Assembly: GCF_000332135.1 (NCBI RefSeq)
Contig: NZ_KB235896.1
Location: 682,001-746,000 of the forward strand
Length of the DNA stretch: 64,000 nt
DNA from: Anabaena sp. PCC 7108
Lineage (GTDB): Bacteria; Cyanobacteriota; Cyanobacteriia; Cyanobacteriales; Nostocaceae
Reading direction: 5' to 3'
The position numbers and the translations under genes were made by a program. Below are positions 1 through 8,443 of this stretch, one piece after another. The stretch's first letter is position 1. Each line of letters starts with the position of its first letter. The notes under the pieces were generated by a model that worked only from the letters and a program-made list of their open reading frames with translations, did not search any database and was not told the DNA's origin.

Positions 1-452
1 CGGCATACGCTACGCTATCAAATATCACGCAGCCTTCACTTCTGACTTCTGAATTCTGCTGTATCACTATTGCCAGAATTTAATTACAAACAACAACACC
101 CAACATCTACTAGCTGAGTTTCTCTCTCCTGTTTTTGATTCTATCTAGGGATGTACTACCTTTCATGTCCTTGATAAACAAGTGATGAATACTAGTTACA
201 GCGCCCCCTGATTTTAATCTATCGAGAGAATATAAGCTTTCGCGTTGGGTGTTGTGTTGTTCGGACGAGACAGATTTGAGTTCAACAGCAATTTCACCTC
301 TTAACTAAATTTTCACTCTACTAGCTGTTTTATCTGCCAGGGAAGTTTTTCTTTAACTTCTACTACTAAATTAGCACGGGTAAATGGAGGTGGAAATTTT
401 TGCAATTAAACTTTACAACTTAAGAATTACGAATTACAAATTACGAATTATC
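1..452. other. Non-coding stretch at window start
   Basis: No gene is supported here. Bases 2-20 hold a partial copy of a small dispersed repeat (core TACGCTACGCTATCA, the reverse complement of the type seen at 62080-62103). Bases 424-450 hold short repeats of a GAATTAC heptamer, also seen near 12500 and, in the other orientation, at 39834-39875. The kinase gene on the minus strand ends at 453, so this is its downstream region. No clear terminator hairpin was found. Confidence 0.5.
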
Positions 453-3197
453 TTAACTCTTGTATTCTCCTTGAAATTTTAGAGGGATTTCAATCCAGAA
501 CTCTGTTCCTTTTCCAGGTGCTGATATACATTCCATCAATCCACGATGTTTTTCTACAACAATTTGGTAACTAATTGCTAATCCTAGTCCTGTACCTTTA
601 CCAACGGGCTTAGTAGTAAAGAATGGGTCAAAAATCCGTTTTTTCACTTCTTCACTCATGCCTGGTCCATTATCGGCAATGCTAACTAACAGATAGGAAT
701 TTTGGGCTGAAACTCTGGTAGAAATACGAATAGTTGGTGATGATTTGATCACTTCTGATTCTACTCTTTCTTCTATCTCATCGGTTAAGACATCAATTGC
801 GTTGTTAATGACATTCATGAATACCTGATTCATTTGTCCGGCGTAGCATTCCACTTTTGGTAATTTGCCATAGTCTTTGATTACCTCAATGCCAGGAAAA
901 TGGCTGTGTGCTTTAAGTCGATGCTGCAAAATCAATAAAGTGTTATCAATACCTTCATGTAAGTCAACACGCTTGTTTTCAGCTTCATCGAGACGGGAGA
1001 AATTGCGTAATGACAGGACTATGGAACGGATGCGATCTGATCCTACTTTCATGGATGACATGATTTTTGGTAGGTCTTGGATGAGAAAATCAAAGTCTAT
1101 AGCTTCGATAGTGGCAAGAACTTCACTATTGGGGTGGGGATAATGAGATTGGTAGAGTTGTAAAAGCTTGAGTAAGTCCTCAGTATAGTTACTGGCATGA
1201 CAGAGGTTGCCATAGATAAAGTTGACAGGGTTGTTGATTTCGTGGGCTATACCTGCAACTAACTGTCCTAAACCGGACATTTTTTCGGTTTGAATTAATT
1301 TGGACTGGGTTTCTTGAAGTTGGTGTAGGGTATGTTCTAACTGTGCTGCTTTGGCTGTGGCTTTCGCTTCTGCTGTACAACTTTGTGCATAGAGTTGGGC
1401 TTGCTGAATTGCGATCGCAGCTTGGTCTGCTAATTGCTGTAACAACTCAATTTCTGCATCTTGCCAATTCCTGGGAGATTCACACTGATGGGCAACTAGC
1501 AAACCCCAAAGTTGATTACCCATTTTGATGGATACGATCAGGTTAGCTTGGACTTGCATACTTTCCAAGAATTCTCGATGACAAGGACTTAATGTCTCAC
1601 AAGATACATTGTTAATTGTTCTGACTCTACCTTGTAAATAAAGTTCAATATACTCTTCAGGAAAACATTCTGATGATAACTGCATACCCAAAATCGGTTG
1701 CCAATTACCATTTACCTCTTCTACAATCACCTCACCATCATTTTCAGACATTAATTGATAAATTAGCACTCGGTCAGAATTGAGCAGGAGACGGACTTCC
1801 CGGACAATGGTTTGTAAGATTGTATTCAAGTCCAAGGTGCTGCGAATTTGATCTGTAACCTGCTTGAGTGCCTTAGTCAGCATCAGAGTTTTTTCTATTT
1901 CAGCAGTTTGTTCTTGTACTCTAACTTCGAGGTTGGCATTCAATAAATGTAGTTGTTGGTATGTTTGCTGTTGCTGAATTGCCATTGAGAAGTTTTGTGA
2001 CAAAGCTTGTGCTACTGTAATTTCTTCCTCTGTCCATTCTGGTGCCTGTCCTTTTCTTTCTTCTCGCCAAACGTCAAAGGAAAGGCGTGGTAATTCTTGA
2101 TACCTATTTTGGTCGTGTCTTCCTGCCCAGAGGACTTGACTATCAAATTCGGGGCGAAAAATGCTTAATACACCAATGAAATTTTCGCGGTAATGCAGGG
2201 GAATGACCATTAGCCCCCGAATCTGAGTGGACTTAAAGGCTAAGGCTAAAACTCTGAGATATGATGCTTTATAAAGGTCAGAAATTGCCCAGATTTGCCC
2301 TGGTTTATAGTCAGCCATCCAGTTTTGCCATATGGGATGCTGTTCAATTACACTATTTTCTAATTCATAAGGTAGTTGTGGCTGTTCACCATAGGTATAT
2401 AGTTCTCCGCTTTGTTCAATATAAAGCCTGCCACCAACACCACTAAAAGAAGAAATTGTTGCTTCTAAGGCTTGCTGTATTTGGATTGTTGGTAGTTGAT
2501 GTAAAAGGGTTGTAACGTGGTTGATGATGGCTTCTCGCTGCTGCTTGGCTTTAGCTTCGCTGAGGAGTTTACTTTGAGAAATAGCGATCGCTACCTGATC
2601 TGCTATTTGCTGTACTACTTTAAGTTCTCGTCTCAAAATTGTTTTCGGTTTGCTATGGTGAGATACCAGCAATCCCCATAGTTTTGGTTGTGTAGCTTCT
2701 CCTTTGGGGTCGTATTCTAAAATTGGAACCACAAACGAAGACTGTACACCCATGGCTTGTAAATACTGAATATGACATGGGTCTACTTGCCGATAGTGAA
2801 TATTCTGTGTCAGTAAGGGTTTACCATTTTTGGCTGACTTGAGTGGCGATAAGCCGATTGTCCCACCAGGCACATCTACTATTGAGCGTTGCCTCGCTAA
2901 CAAGAACATTTCTCTGACTGGTTGGGGAATGTCATTAGCCGGAAAATGCAGCCCTAATAAAGATGGCAGACGCTGCATATAATAATTGGATTCAGCTATG
3001 ACTTCACCGCTACCATCAGCGTCAAACCGATATATTTTGACTCTATCTGTTCCCAAGAATGAACGAACTTCAGTCACGGTATTTGTTAATATTTCTTGGA
3101 GATCGAGCGATCGCCGAATCTGTTTGATCATCCGGTGCAGTAAATTTTCTTGCTCTATGCTTTGCTGCAAACCGTTTGGCTTATCGGTAAAAGTCAT
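453..3197 (-). CDS. Three-GAF cyanobacteriochrome/phytochrome-like sensor histidine kinase
   Basis: A 914-residue soluble light-sensor kinase. GAF1 (about 33-210) has a phytochrome-like PANDIP segment near 86-91 and a Cys-His pair at 141-142 (DPCHIQYL). GAF2 (about 225-410) has no such Cys-His. A helical linker (about 410-445) leads to GAF3 (about 450-602), which has a second Cys-His at 539-540 (SPCHREFL). The kinase follows: H-box GIAHEINNP with phospho-acceptor His652, N-box near 795, DNGPGM at 842-847 and the GTGLGLAIS box near 868-876. Cys-His in such GAF domains is the usual attachment site for phycocyanobilin. The GAF-GAF-GAF-HK order with bilin sites in GAF1 and GAF3 matches what I recall for Nostoc PCC 7120 All2699. 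The N-terminal PAS and the PHY domain of true phytochromes are absent. No response regulator lies beside it, so the partner is unknown. Start is the ATG at 3195-3197. Confidence 0.88.
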   Translation of the reverse strand: MTFTDKPNGLQQSIEQENLLHRMIKQIRRSLDLQEILTNTVTEVRSFLGTDRVKIYRFDADGSGEVIAESNYYMQRLPSLLGLHFPANDIPQPVREMFLLARQRSIVDVPGGTIGLSPLKSAKNGKPLLTQNIHYRQVDPCHIQYLQAMGVQSSFVVPILEYDPKGEATQPKLWGLLVSHHSKPKTILRRELKVVQQIADQVAIAISQSKLLSEAKAKQQREAIINHVTTLLHQLPTIQIQQALEATISSFSGVGGRLYIEQSGELYTYGEQPQLPYELENSVIEQHPIWQNWMADYKPGQIWAISDLYKASYLRVLALAFKSTQIRGLMVIPLHYRENFIGVLSIFRPEFDSQVLWAGRHDQNRYQELPRLSFDVWREERKGQAPEWTEEEITVAQALSQNFSMAIQQQQTYQQLHLLNANLEVRVQEQTAEIEKTLMLTKALKQVTDQIRSTLDLNTILQTIVREVRLLLNSDRVLIYQLMSENDGEVIVEEVNGNWQPILGMQLSSECFPEEYIELYLQGRVRTINNVSCETLSPCHREFLESMQVQANLIVSIKMGNQLWGLLVAHQCESPRNWQDAEIELLQQLADQAAIAIQQAQLYAQSCTAEAKATAKAAQLEHTLHQLQETQSKLIQTEKMSGLGQLVAGIAHEINNPVNFIYGNLCHASNYTEDLLKLLQLYQSHYPHPNSEVLATIEAIDFDFLIQDLPKIMSSMKVGSDRIRSIVLSLRNFSRLDEAENKRVDLHEGIDNTLLILQHRLKAHSHFPGIEVIKDYGKLPKVECYAGQMNQVFMNVINNAIDVLTDEIEERVESEVIKSSPTIRISTRVSAQNSYLLVSIADNGPGMSEEVKKRIFDPFFTTKPVGKGTGLGLAISYQIVVEKHRGLMECISAPGKGTEFWIEIPLKFQGEYKS

Positions 3198-3736
3198 TGC
3201 TAATCTTCACCTTATTAAAAATTAATTTTTTTTACCCTTTTCCCTGATATGAATTTATGATTCTAAACCTTGTGGATTTATTATCTTTTATTTACTAAAG
3301 TTTATTTTATCTACATATAACAAATTTTAGTTCCAGATTTTTTGACTCATTTCAGTATAACCACTTAATTTCTTTCTTGATATGCTAATAGTCATCATTA
3401 AAAATATTTATTTTTTATAAAGTTTTATGTTCAAAATCATTTTTTATCATTACTTTCAGGAAATCAACTTGAGCAATTTATTCAGTAAAAATACTTAAAT
3501 ATATTTTTTTGATCACAATAATCTCTAATTTATTAAGTTTTGTACTGGAAATCGCTTCAAAAAAATTGTCGCTAACTGCAAGCGTATCTTTAAATGTAAA
3601 TATTTTAACTTATCAATTGGTGATTACTGGCTAAAAAGAGACTCTTTATTAAGGATTTGGGTAAAGAAGAGTTAATTAAAGCTACAAATGAATCTCCGTG
3701 TCACCTCTGCTGCTGCTTGATCCCAAGAACAAACAT
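3198..3736. other. AT-rich intergenic region
   Basis: About 540 bases of very AT-rich DNA upstream of the sensor kinase and downstream of the NADAR gene (both on the minus strand). It presumably carries the kinase promoter, but no box could be assigned with confidence. On the minus strand, about 3680-3737 reads as a short peptide ending CSWDQAAAEVTRRF then a stop, slightly like the C-terminus of a glycosyltransferase; too short to call. Confidence 0.4.
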
Positions 3737-4210
3737 TTATGCTAACCTCCTGATTGATAAAGAGAGTAACTGACGGATTTCTTCGCGCACACTCATGAGG
3801 ATTTTACCAAGATGATTTTCACCGCTTTTATCCATACCACAGCCCCAAAAATAATCTGTGGGTGAGTTTTCCACCAAAATTTCATTACCTGTTACCAACA
3901 AGACTTCTCTAATTTCCAAATGAGTAAGAAACTTCTTGAGAACGGCTTCTCGCATGACTTGGGTTTTGACTAATTCCCAATCTAAGCGTAGTCTATTTGT
4001 ACTACATCGTCCTAAAGCAGCTGCTTCTTCAGGAGTAGCCGCTGCCTGAATTAAGGGTATAATAGCCTCATCTTCACTGCCAACAAACTTTTGTGCTTGA
4101 TAATAATGCTCAACCGTTGGCCAGTAAGTATTCTGGATTTCGATAGGGTGGAGAGAAAAGTTAGAAAAACAGCCATAGGGCTGCCAAACTTTGTAAAAGT
4201 AAATAGTCAT
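3737..4210 (-). CDS. NADAR (YbiA/RibX-like) family protein
   Basis: 157 residues, full length for a single NADAR domain. Visible family signatures are an N-terminal YFY..YGCFSNF segment, WPTVEHYYQAQKF near residues 30-42, a central Arg/Lys-rich helix (VKTQVMREAVLKKF) and the C-terminal YFWGCGMDKSGENHLGKIL. NADAR proteins are N-glycosidases. The YbiA/RibX branch acts on riboflavin-pathway intermediates, and other branches remove ADP-ribose from guanine in DNA or counter phage. Layout and length resemble YbiA, so the metabolic-repair role is the default. Its position at the edge of a toxin-antitoxin island leaves a defence role open. No ADP-ribosyltransferase gene adjoins it. Confidence 0.85.
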   Translation of the reverse strand: MTIYFYKVWQPYGCFSNFSLHPIEIQNTYWPTVEHYYQAQKFVGSEDEAIIPLIQAAATPEEAAALGRCSTNRLRLDWELVKTQVMREAVLKKFLTHLEIREVLLVTGNEILVENSPTDYFWGCGMDKSGENHLGKILMSVREEIRQLLSLSIRRLA

Positions 4211-4382
4211 CTCAAAATAGTTGTCTTATATATTAAATTTTATAATGTCTGTTGAGGTAACAGAGTAATATCTCCATAGTTGCATGAAAAAGCGATCGCA
4301 GATTGTCCACTACCTTTCACCCATAGGTTCTGCTAGGTAAGCGTTTATTTGCAGGTCGGGGTTAGGAATTTTTACAAAAGAA

Positions 4383-4445
4383 GGGAACAGGGAACAGGGA
4401 ACAGGGAACAGGGAACAGGGAACAGGGAACAGGGGACAGGGAACA
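4383..4445. repeat. Heptanucleotide tandem repeat (GGGAACA)9
   Basis: Nine consecutive 7-bp units, eight reading GGGAACA and the eighth GGGGACA. It lies in the 321-base gap between the NADAR gene and the truncated ParE-like gene, with no other feature visible in that gap except a weak TGACAC...GTGTCA palindrome at 4510-4531. Short tandemly repeated heptamers of this sort are typical of heterocystous cyanobacteria. Confidence 0.95.
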
Positions 4446-4531
4446 AATAAAAAACTAAAGTTTAAGAGTTTAAAGCTCAGTCAAAAAAAGGATGTTTTTA
4501 CAAGGAGAGTGACACGAAAAAAACAGTGTCA

Positions 4532-4738
4532 TTATTTCAATCTCATGAGTAATCCTCGCAAATCAGCACGTATTTCTGAGTAGCTTTTACCGCTATTTGG
4601 AAAGGAAACTAATTGTTGACATTTGCCATTAAATTCCTGAAAAAATTTTTCACCCGCTTCTAGGTTGTTTTGTGAGAAGTATTCAGCAATTTCGCTCAGG
4701 TCACGACTAGCGAGAATATTAATAAAGTAACGATTCAT
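4532..4738 (-). pseudogene. Truncated RelE/ParE-family toxin
   Basis: 68 residues matching the N-terminal two-thirds of a ParE/RelE toxin (ILASRDLSEIAEYFSQNN..., then the FPNSGKSYSEIRADLRGL segment). These toxins are usually 90-105 residues and end with strands such as IFYRI...ILRV that form much of the active surface. Here the frame stops directly after LRGLLMRLK, and no continuation is visible in any frame downstream, only the heptamer repeat region. It overlaps the preceding antitoxin gene by 4 bp (ATGA), the usual arrangement of an intact pair. It is most likely an inactivated toxin retained beside its antitoxin; a short active variant cannot be excluded. Confidence 0.7.
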
Positions 4739-5001
4739 TTTTGTACCTGTCGCTGTTGCTGAAAACGATCTAAAATTTGATTTACAAATGTTTCACCGTC
4801 AATAGGTGCTGTATGTTCTGAAATTGCAATAGCAGTATCAATTTTTTCGCGCACTTCCTTAACCCATTCTGTTTCAGAACGATCATATTCATCTAGCAAC
4901 TGGAGAGCAATTTCTATAACTTCTTCTACAGAGTGGTATTTTCCATTTTGCAGTTTTGTTTGAATAAAGTGTACTTGCTTAGGTGTGAGACTGATACTCA
5001 T
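4735..5001 (-). CDS. ParD-like antitoxin
   Basis: 88 residues. The N-terminus MSISLTPKQVHFIQTKLQNGKYHSVEEVIEIALQLL resembles the ribbon-helix-helix fold of ParD/CopG-like antitoxins. The C-terminal part, rich in charged residues (ETFVNQILDRFQQQRQ), would bind and neutralise the toxin. It is the upstream gene of the pair and overlaps the truncated ParE-like gene by 4 bp. Such antitoxins bind DNA and repress their own promoter, so the short AT-rich region just above 5001 is the likely operator. The toxin being broken suggests a decaying module or an anti-addiction remnant. Confidence 0.75.
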   Translation of the reverse strand: MSISLTPKQVHFIQTKLQNGKYHSVEEVIEIALQLLDEYDRSETEWVKEVREKIDTAIAISEHTAPIDGETFVNQILDRFQQQRQVQK

Positions 5002-5105
5002 AATAATTTTGGTTAAGTTAGTTGTAGATAATAATTATAATATAATTCCAAAAACTTATTTATTCTCAGGAGTGTTACTTTTATTCTACATCAATGTTAA
5101 AAATT

Positions 5106-5453
5106 TTAGGTTGCATCAGATTCATCTGGTGCTTTACCAATTGTCTGCTGTGCTGCGTGACGGATATGAAGAATACGAACTGTAGAAACTTCCTTTCCTT
5201 CTATAATTGTGAAAATTATCCTGTATGCGTTGCGTCCTTTTCCATAAATTATCTGACGCATTTCTTGACTAAAATAATCATTTTCTCTAGCTAAAGAATA
5301 TCGCTTTGGCATTTGTGATAAAGACTCAATTAGTCTTAATAACTCTGCATACCACTGGCTTGCTTTTTCAGGAGAAGTTATTTGAGACAACTGTAAAAAT
5401 GCTTTGTCTGCTTCTGCTTCTGCCGTGCTAGAGATTTCAATACGGTATTTCAT
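5106..5453 (-). CDS. RelE/ParE-family toxin
   Basis: 115 residues with the whole fold visible: MKYRIEISSTAEAEADKAFLQLSQ at the N-terminus, a MPKRYSLARE segment mid-protein, and the C-terminal strand pair RNAYRIIFTIIEGKEVSTVRILHIRHAAQ. The final IRH is typical of toxins of this fold, which act as ribosome-dependent mRNA endonucleases or gyrase inhibitors. It overlaps its upstream antitoxin gene by 4 bp (ATGA). Length is normal and no inactivating change is evident. Confidence 0.85.
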   Translation of the reverse strand: MKYRIEISSTAEAEADKAFLQLSQITSPEKASQWYAELLRLIESLSQMPKRYSLARENDYFSQEMRQIIYGKGRNAYRIIFTIIEGKEVSTVRILHIRHAAQQTIGKAPDESDAT

Positions 5454-5704
5454 GAATCCCCTGGCAGGTTATACTTGCGACGCTGCTCATCAGCAAAATC
5501 ATCAAAGGAACGAAAACGACCTGCTTCAAAGTCTTCTAATCCTTGCTGGATACCCTTAATAGCTGCTTCTGAGTCTTGTAATTCCCAGTCTAGGATATTC
5601 TCCAACAATTCAGCCGCGACAAAACTAATATCTTGTCCTTGCTGTGCTGCTTTCTCTCGCAGTCGAGCTTCTAATTCTGGACTCAGGGAAACAACTATCG
5701 CCAT
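5450..5704 (-). CDS. Type II antitoxin (RHH-like), partner of the RelE/ParE toxin
   Basis: 84 residues. The N-terminus MAIVVSLSPELEARLREKAAQQGQ resembles CopG-like ribbon-helix-helix antitoxins. The acidic, Phe-rich tail (DFEAGRFRSFDDFADEQRRKY) is the likely toxin-binding region. It is the first gene of the two-gene unit and its stop overlaps the toxin start. The gene would be self-repressed through the region above 5704, where a small dispersed repeat begins about 50 bp upstream. Confidence 0.8.
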   Translation of the reverse strand: MAIVVSLSPELEARLREKAAQQGQDISFVAAELLENILDWELQDSEAAIKGIQQGLEDFEAGRFRSFDDFADEQRRKYNLPGDS

Positions 5705-5754
5705 AACCGTATATTTTGGGAAAGGTTTCTAGATATTATTGTATATCAAATAAT

Positions 5755-5803
5755 GCGATGCCTGCGGCGAGCGTAGCTATCGCGTAGCATACCGAATGTA
5801 TCG
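5755..5803. repeat. Small dispersed repeat pair between TA modules
   Basis: Two adjacent GC-rich short repeats (GCGATGCCTGCGGCGAGCG... and GCGTAGCATACCGAATGTATCGC-like) in otherwise AT-rich intergenic DNA. Related sequences occur at 6486-6514, at 35948-35976 and, in frame, inside yebC at 40527-40550. They resemble the roughly 24-bp small dispersed repeats known from Nostoc genomes. Confidence 0.7.
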
Positions 5804-5933
5804 CTGTTTACTCTATATTGAAAATGCGTAAATAACCGCACCAAAGATATCGCTCTTTTATCTATCTTAATTTGAAATGTACTTTGGTTTAAAATTAGTT
5901 TAATATTGATAGTTAGAAGTATACAGAATTATT

Positions 5934-6110
5934 ATGGATGCTTTAATTGAAGAACTAAATACAAAGTTAAATTACTGGCAACCTGCTGTAGCAGAACAAG
6001 TTCGCCATTGTATTCTAGAAATCATCGAAATGGCAGATCAGGATGTTTTAGATATTCTCAGAACCCGTACAGTAGAGCAGGAAGTTTTGGATTTGTTAGA
6101 TGAACCCTAA
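5934..6110 (+). CDS. Small antitoxin-like protein upstream of MazF
   Basis: A 58-residue gene, ATG at 5934, stop at 6108-6110. The product begins MDALIEELNTKLNYWQPAVA and ends EQEVLDLLDEP. It is acidic and probably helical, with no recognisable DNA-binding fold. It overlaps the MazF gene by 11 bp, and small acidic proteins in this position are normally the cognate antitoxin. The assignment rests mainly on position, size and charge; the family is not recognised. Confidence 0.75.
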   Translation: MDALIEELNTKLNYWQPAVAEQVRHCILEIIEMADQDVLDILRTRTVEQEVLDLLDEP

Positions 6111-6432
6111 ACTTGGTGAAATTTGGCTTGCTGATTTGGGTATAGCAGCAAAAACACGCCCAGTTGTGATTGTATCCCGTAATGACCCAGACCCACCACG
6201 AGCTTTGGTGATTTATGTACCACTAACTACCCAAAATCGGGGAAGTTTTTATGAGGTTGCACTACCTCGACTACAATTTCTTGAACGGGATTCTACAGCG
6301 AATGTTCAAGGTATTGGATCTATTCCAACGGTAAGACTAGAGAGAAAATTGGGCAAGTTATCAGAGGAAGTTATGCTGGAAATTCAGCAAGCGATTAAAT
6401 TCGCATTTGATTTACAGGAAGATGCTGAATAA
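6100..6432 (+). CDS. MazF/PemK-like endoribonuclease toxin
   Basis: 110 residues with the PemK/MazF pattern: GEIWLADLG at the N-terminus, the KTRPVVIVSRND strand carrying the conserved Arg-Pro-Val-Val, the central YVPLTTQNRG loop and the C-terminal VQGIGSIPTVRLERKLGKLSEEVM. In the family these residues form the mRNA-cleaving site. It translationally overlaps the small upstream antitoxin. This is the only TA module in the island on the plus strand. Confidence 0.88.
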   Translation: MNPKLGEIWLADLGIAAKTRPVVIVSRNDPDPPRALVIYVPLTTQNRGSFYEVALPRLQFLERDSTANVQGIGSIPTVRLERKLGKLSEEVMLEIQQAIKFAFDLQEDAE

Positions 6433-6435
6433 TCG

Positions 6436-6545
6436 CACTCACTCTACGTCAGAAATGCGATCGCTCTCAACTCTACATCATAACTGCGTTAGCGAAGCGC
6501 ACCGAAGGTATCGCTCTCTACTCTACATCAGAAATGCGATCACGC
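6436..6545. repeat. Three tandem imperfect repeats with an embedded SDR
   Basis: Three imperfect copies of a roughly 25-30 base unit (core CTCTACATCAGAAATGCGAT), beginning near 6436, 6464 and 6514. A GCGTTAGCGAAGCGC...GGTATCGC small dispersed repeat lies at 6486-6514. The array is downstream of the MazF-like gene and convergent with the gene ending at 6550, so it may act as a bidirectional terminator, though no U-run is obvious. Confidence 0.6.
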
Positions 6546-6549
6546 TGAC

Positions 6550-7326
6550 TCAACTTTGACGAATAATTAACTCCTTGACAATTAATATTAATCTATTTAA
6601 ATTATTTTCCATTTCCTTGTGTGTTTGCTCAATTTTAGTACCGGGACGAACATGACCAACTTCATTTCGGAGTCTTGTGTAGAGTGTTTCATCTGGTATA
6701 GTTGAATTTTTTGGATTTTTTTTTGGTTTAGGTTTATATCTTGGGTTTCTACTGACATTTGGTTCAAATGAAAGAACAAAGTTATCTACTTCAATTTGAT
6801 CATCATTGCACAACATTAGCAAAACACTATATAATGCCATGAACTTTGAGAGTGGATCTTTAAAATTAAGAGCAGAATAAAATAGATTATAATATGTCAA
6901 TCCATTGTGATTTTTTTGCTCCAGCAGTTGTTTAACTTCCAATAATTGTTGGTTAGTAGGACAGTGATCTAAATATACATTAAATCCCATTCCTATGCCA
7001 AAATCTGCGTAGATAATTGTTTGTGTAGTTCCATCAGCTTGTAGTTCTTCTTTGACAATATTTTCATCTACTTTACGAAAGTTTTGAAACAAAGTGTTAA
7101 ACTTAAAAGTCAATATTTTAGTAGTGTGATTAGCAACTTCTTGTGCTTTACTAAATATTTCTTCAACTGAATCTGTATTGATAATTTCTACTGTTAGAAT
7201 AACTCCTTCATCTCTCGCTGATTTGACCGTTGTCAATAATACTTTTGAATCAGGATAAGCAAATTCAATTGATTCAAATTGCACGCCAGTAAAGTCGGCA
7301 TTGAAAGTAATTTTTCCTCTAAACAT
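6550..7326 (-). CDS. MauJ-like protein with a HEPN-type RNxxxH motif
   Basis: 258 residues. The first 200 residues are not recognised; they show alternating strands and a possible helical segment (KFMALYSVLLMLCN). The last 50 residues contain ETLYTRLRNEVGHVRPG followed by a long amphipathic helix. RNEVGH fits the R-polar-x3-H motif of HEPN ribonucleases, and this tail resembles proteins annotated MauJ. HEPN proteins often act as RNA-cleaving toxins or defence effectors. The gene lies 43 bp downstream of another unrecognised gene on the same strand, within a toxin-antitoxin island, which suggests a two-gene unit. Nuclease activity is an inference from the motif and the neighbourhood. Confidence 0.6.
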   Translation of the reverse strand: MFRGKITFNADFTGVQFESIEFAYPDSKVLLTTVKSARDEGVILTVEIINTDSVEEIFSKAQEVANHTTKILTFKFNTLFQNFRKVDENIVKEELQADGTTQTIIYADFGIGMGFNVYLDHCPTNQQLLEVKQLLEQKNHNGLTYYNLFYSALNFKDPLSKFMALYSVLLMLCNDDQIEVDNFVLSFEPNVSRNPRYKPKPKKNPKNSTIPDETLYTRLRNEVGHVRPGTKIEQTHKEMENNLNRLILIVKELIIRQS

Positions 7327-7369
7327 AGTTTATTATAGTCAGTAGTTGCTAACACATTAACATTATCAA

Positions 7370-7900
7370 TTAACTCCATCGTCTTTTACTTTCTACAATA
7401 ACTGTTGTAAGAAAATTCTTTAAAGTTGGTTCATACTTGAATTCTCCTAAATTAATATGATTGGAATTTTCCCACTCTGCTAGTGTCCAATATGCCGATG
7501 TAGTCACTGCTAATTCAAGAGTAAAGTAGCTTCGTAACCACTCAGATGGTGGATCATTATCTATTTTAAAAATAACTGCCATGTATGCTGCCTCTGGACT
7601 TACTCTAGGTGCAGGCATAGTAATGTATATTATTCCAATATTGTCAGAATGCTTAGTAAAATTACATATTGGGTAAACCAATGCTGTATAATTAGGAATT
7701 GGAAGTTCAGAATATTTATTCCAGAGTTGTAAAATCCAGTTTTGGGCAGATTTATCAATAACCTTACTTACTAAATCATTAAAGTTATTTTCTACAATAT
7801 AGGGCATTAATTGATGGGCAAATTTATAATGCTGCTGATTAAGATTTTCACTAAATTGCTGATCACTAATTAGCCCTTTAAAGTATTCTTGAATGTCCAT
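7370..7900 (-). CDS. Hypothetical protein, partner of the HEPN-like gene
   Basis: 176 residues, no family recognised. It is soluble, without signal peptide or membrane segment. The N-terminal half is helical (FKGLISDQQFSENLNQQHYKFAHQLMPYIVENN). The middle has a strand-rich stretch with IGIIYITMPAPRVSPEAAYMAVIFKID, and the C-terminus is basic (VIVESKRRWS). It is the first gene of a same-strand pair with the MauJ-like gene 43 bp downstream, so the two may be co-transcribed. In a TA-rich setting it could be an antitoxin or sensor partner, but that is inference from position only. Confidence 0.5.
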   Translation of the reverse strand: MDIQEYFKGLISDQQFSENLNQQHYKFAHQLMPYIVENNFNDLVSKVIDKSAQNWILQLWNKYSELPIPNYTALVYPICNFTKHSDNIGIIYITMPAPRVSPEAAYMAVIFKIDNDPPSEWLRSYFTLELAVTTSAYWTLAEWENSNHINLGEFKYEPTLKNFLTTVIVESKRRWS

Positions 7901-7975
7901 TATTGATTAGTCCTAACAGTTTTATTCAGTTTACAGCTTTTCGCTAAATTATGCGTTTCTGATTTTTGATAAAAT

Positions 7976-8314
7976 CTAAGAAACCGCAAACTCCGTATAT
8001 TTCCGCACTTCAGGCGCTTTAAACCCTAAAATAATATGTGATTTTGGTATTCCCGCAGCCACCAAATCATTAGCCACCCCTTCCTCAGTTCCATCATGTT
8101 GAATGCAAACCTTACCATCAATTAAATCAAGATGTAATAAAGTTCCATATATCCGATAACCATTTTCCCAACCAGTTTCTACTAATAAATAATGATCATT
8201 TTTTTCATCTAACACTATTTCCACTTTCACCTGTTCATCATTACCAAAAAAATCTGCATATTCTTCCAGATTTTTTTTAATAATTTGACGATATTGATTA
8301 GTTAAGGAATCCAT
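7976..8314 (-). CDS. xisI: XisI-like protein
   Basis: 112 residues, the normal length for XisI. Family features visible are the start MDSLTNQYRQIIKKNLEEYA, the YLLVETGWENGYRIYGTLLHLDLIDGKVCIQHDGTEEG core and the C-terminal VAAGIPKSHIILGFKAPEVRKYTEFA. XisH and XisI were named as controlling factors for excision of the fdxN element in Anabaena heterocysts, but most copies in cyanobacterial genomes are not near that element. The start overlaps the end of an XisH remnant (8302-8406), so the pair was once complete. No fdxN element is in the window. Confidence 0.9.
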   Translation of the reverse strand: MDSLTNQYRQIIKKNLEEYADFFGNDEQVKVEIVLDEKNDHYLLVETGWENGYRIYGTLLHLDLIDGKVCIQHDGTEEGVANDLVAAGIPKSHIILGFKAPEVRKYTEFAVS

Positions 8315-8406
8315 TTGACAATTACCTCCTGTTCAGCATCGAAACTAAACAAACGAATAACACCATCTTCAATTAAAGTTTGACCAGCTTCTTCTTCAAA
8401 AACTAG
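8302..8406 (-). pseudogene. C-terminal remnant of XisH
   Basis: A 34-codon open stretch directly after a stop, ending IRLFSFDAEQEVIVKWIP. This matches the C-terminal strand of XisH as I remember it (...DxEQEVIVxW). Its stop overlaps the xisI start, which is the normal xisHI layout. XisH is about 138 residues, so roughly the first 100 codons with the endonuclease-like core are gone. Upstream of 8406 only a short gap to the VapC gene remains. Confidence 0.7.
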
Positions 8407-8443
8407 TCATAAATTATCCCATCTCCCTATATAGGACTAATTA

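Noticed and set aside
3680-3737. Minus-strand CSWDQAAAEVTRRF peptide like a glycosyltransferase C-terminus
   Set aside because: Only about 20 codons, overlaps the end of the NADAR gene, and no upstream part of such a gene exists.
4383-4445. Heptamer array considered as a CRISPR or plasmid iteron array
   Set aside because: Units are contiguous 7-mers with no spacers and no replication gene nearby.
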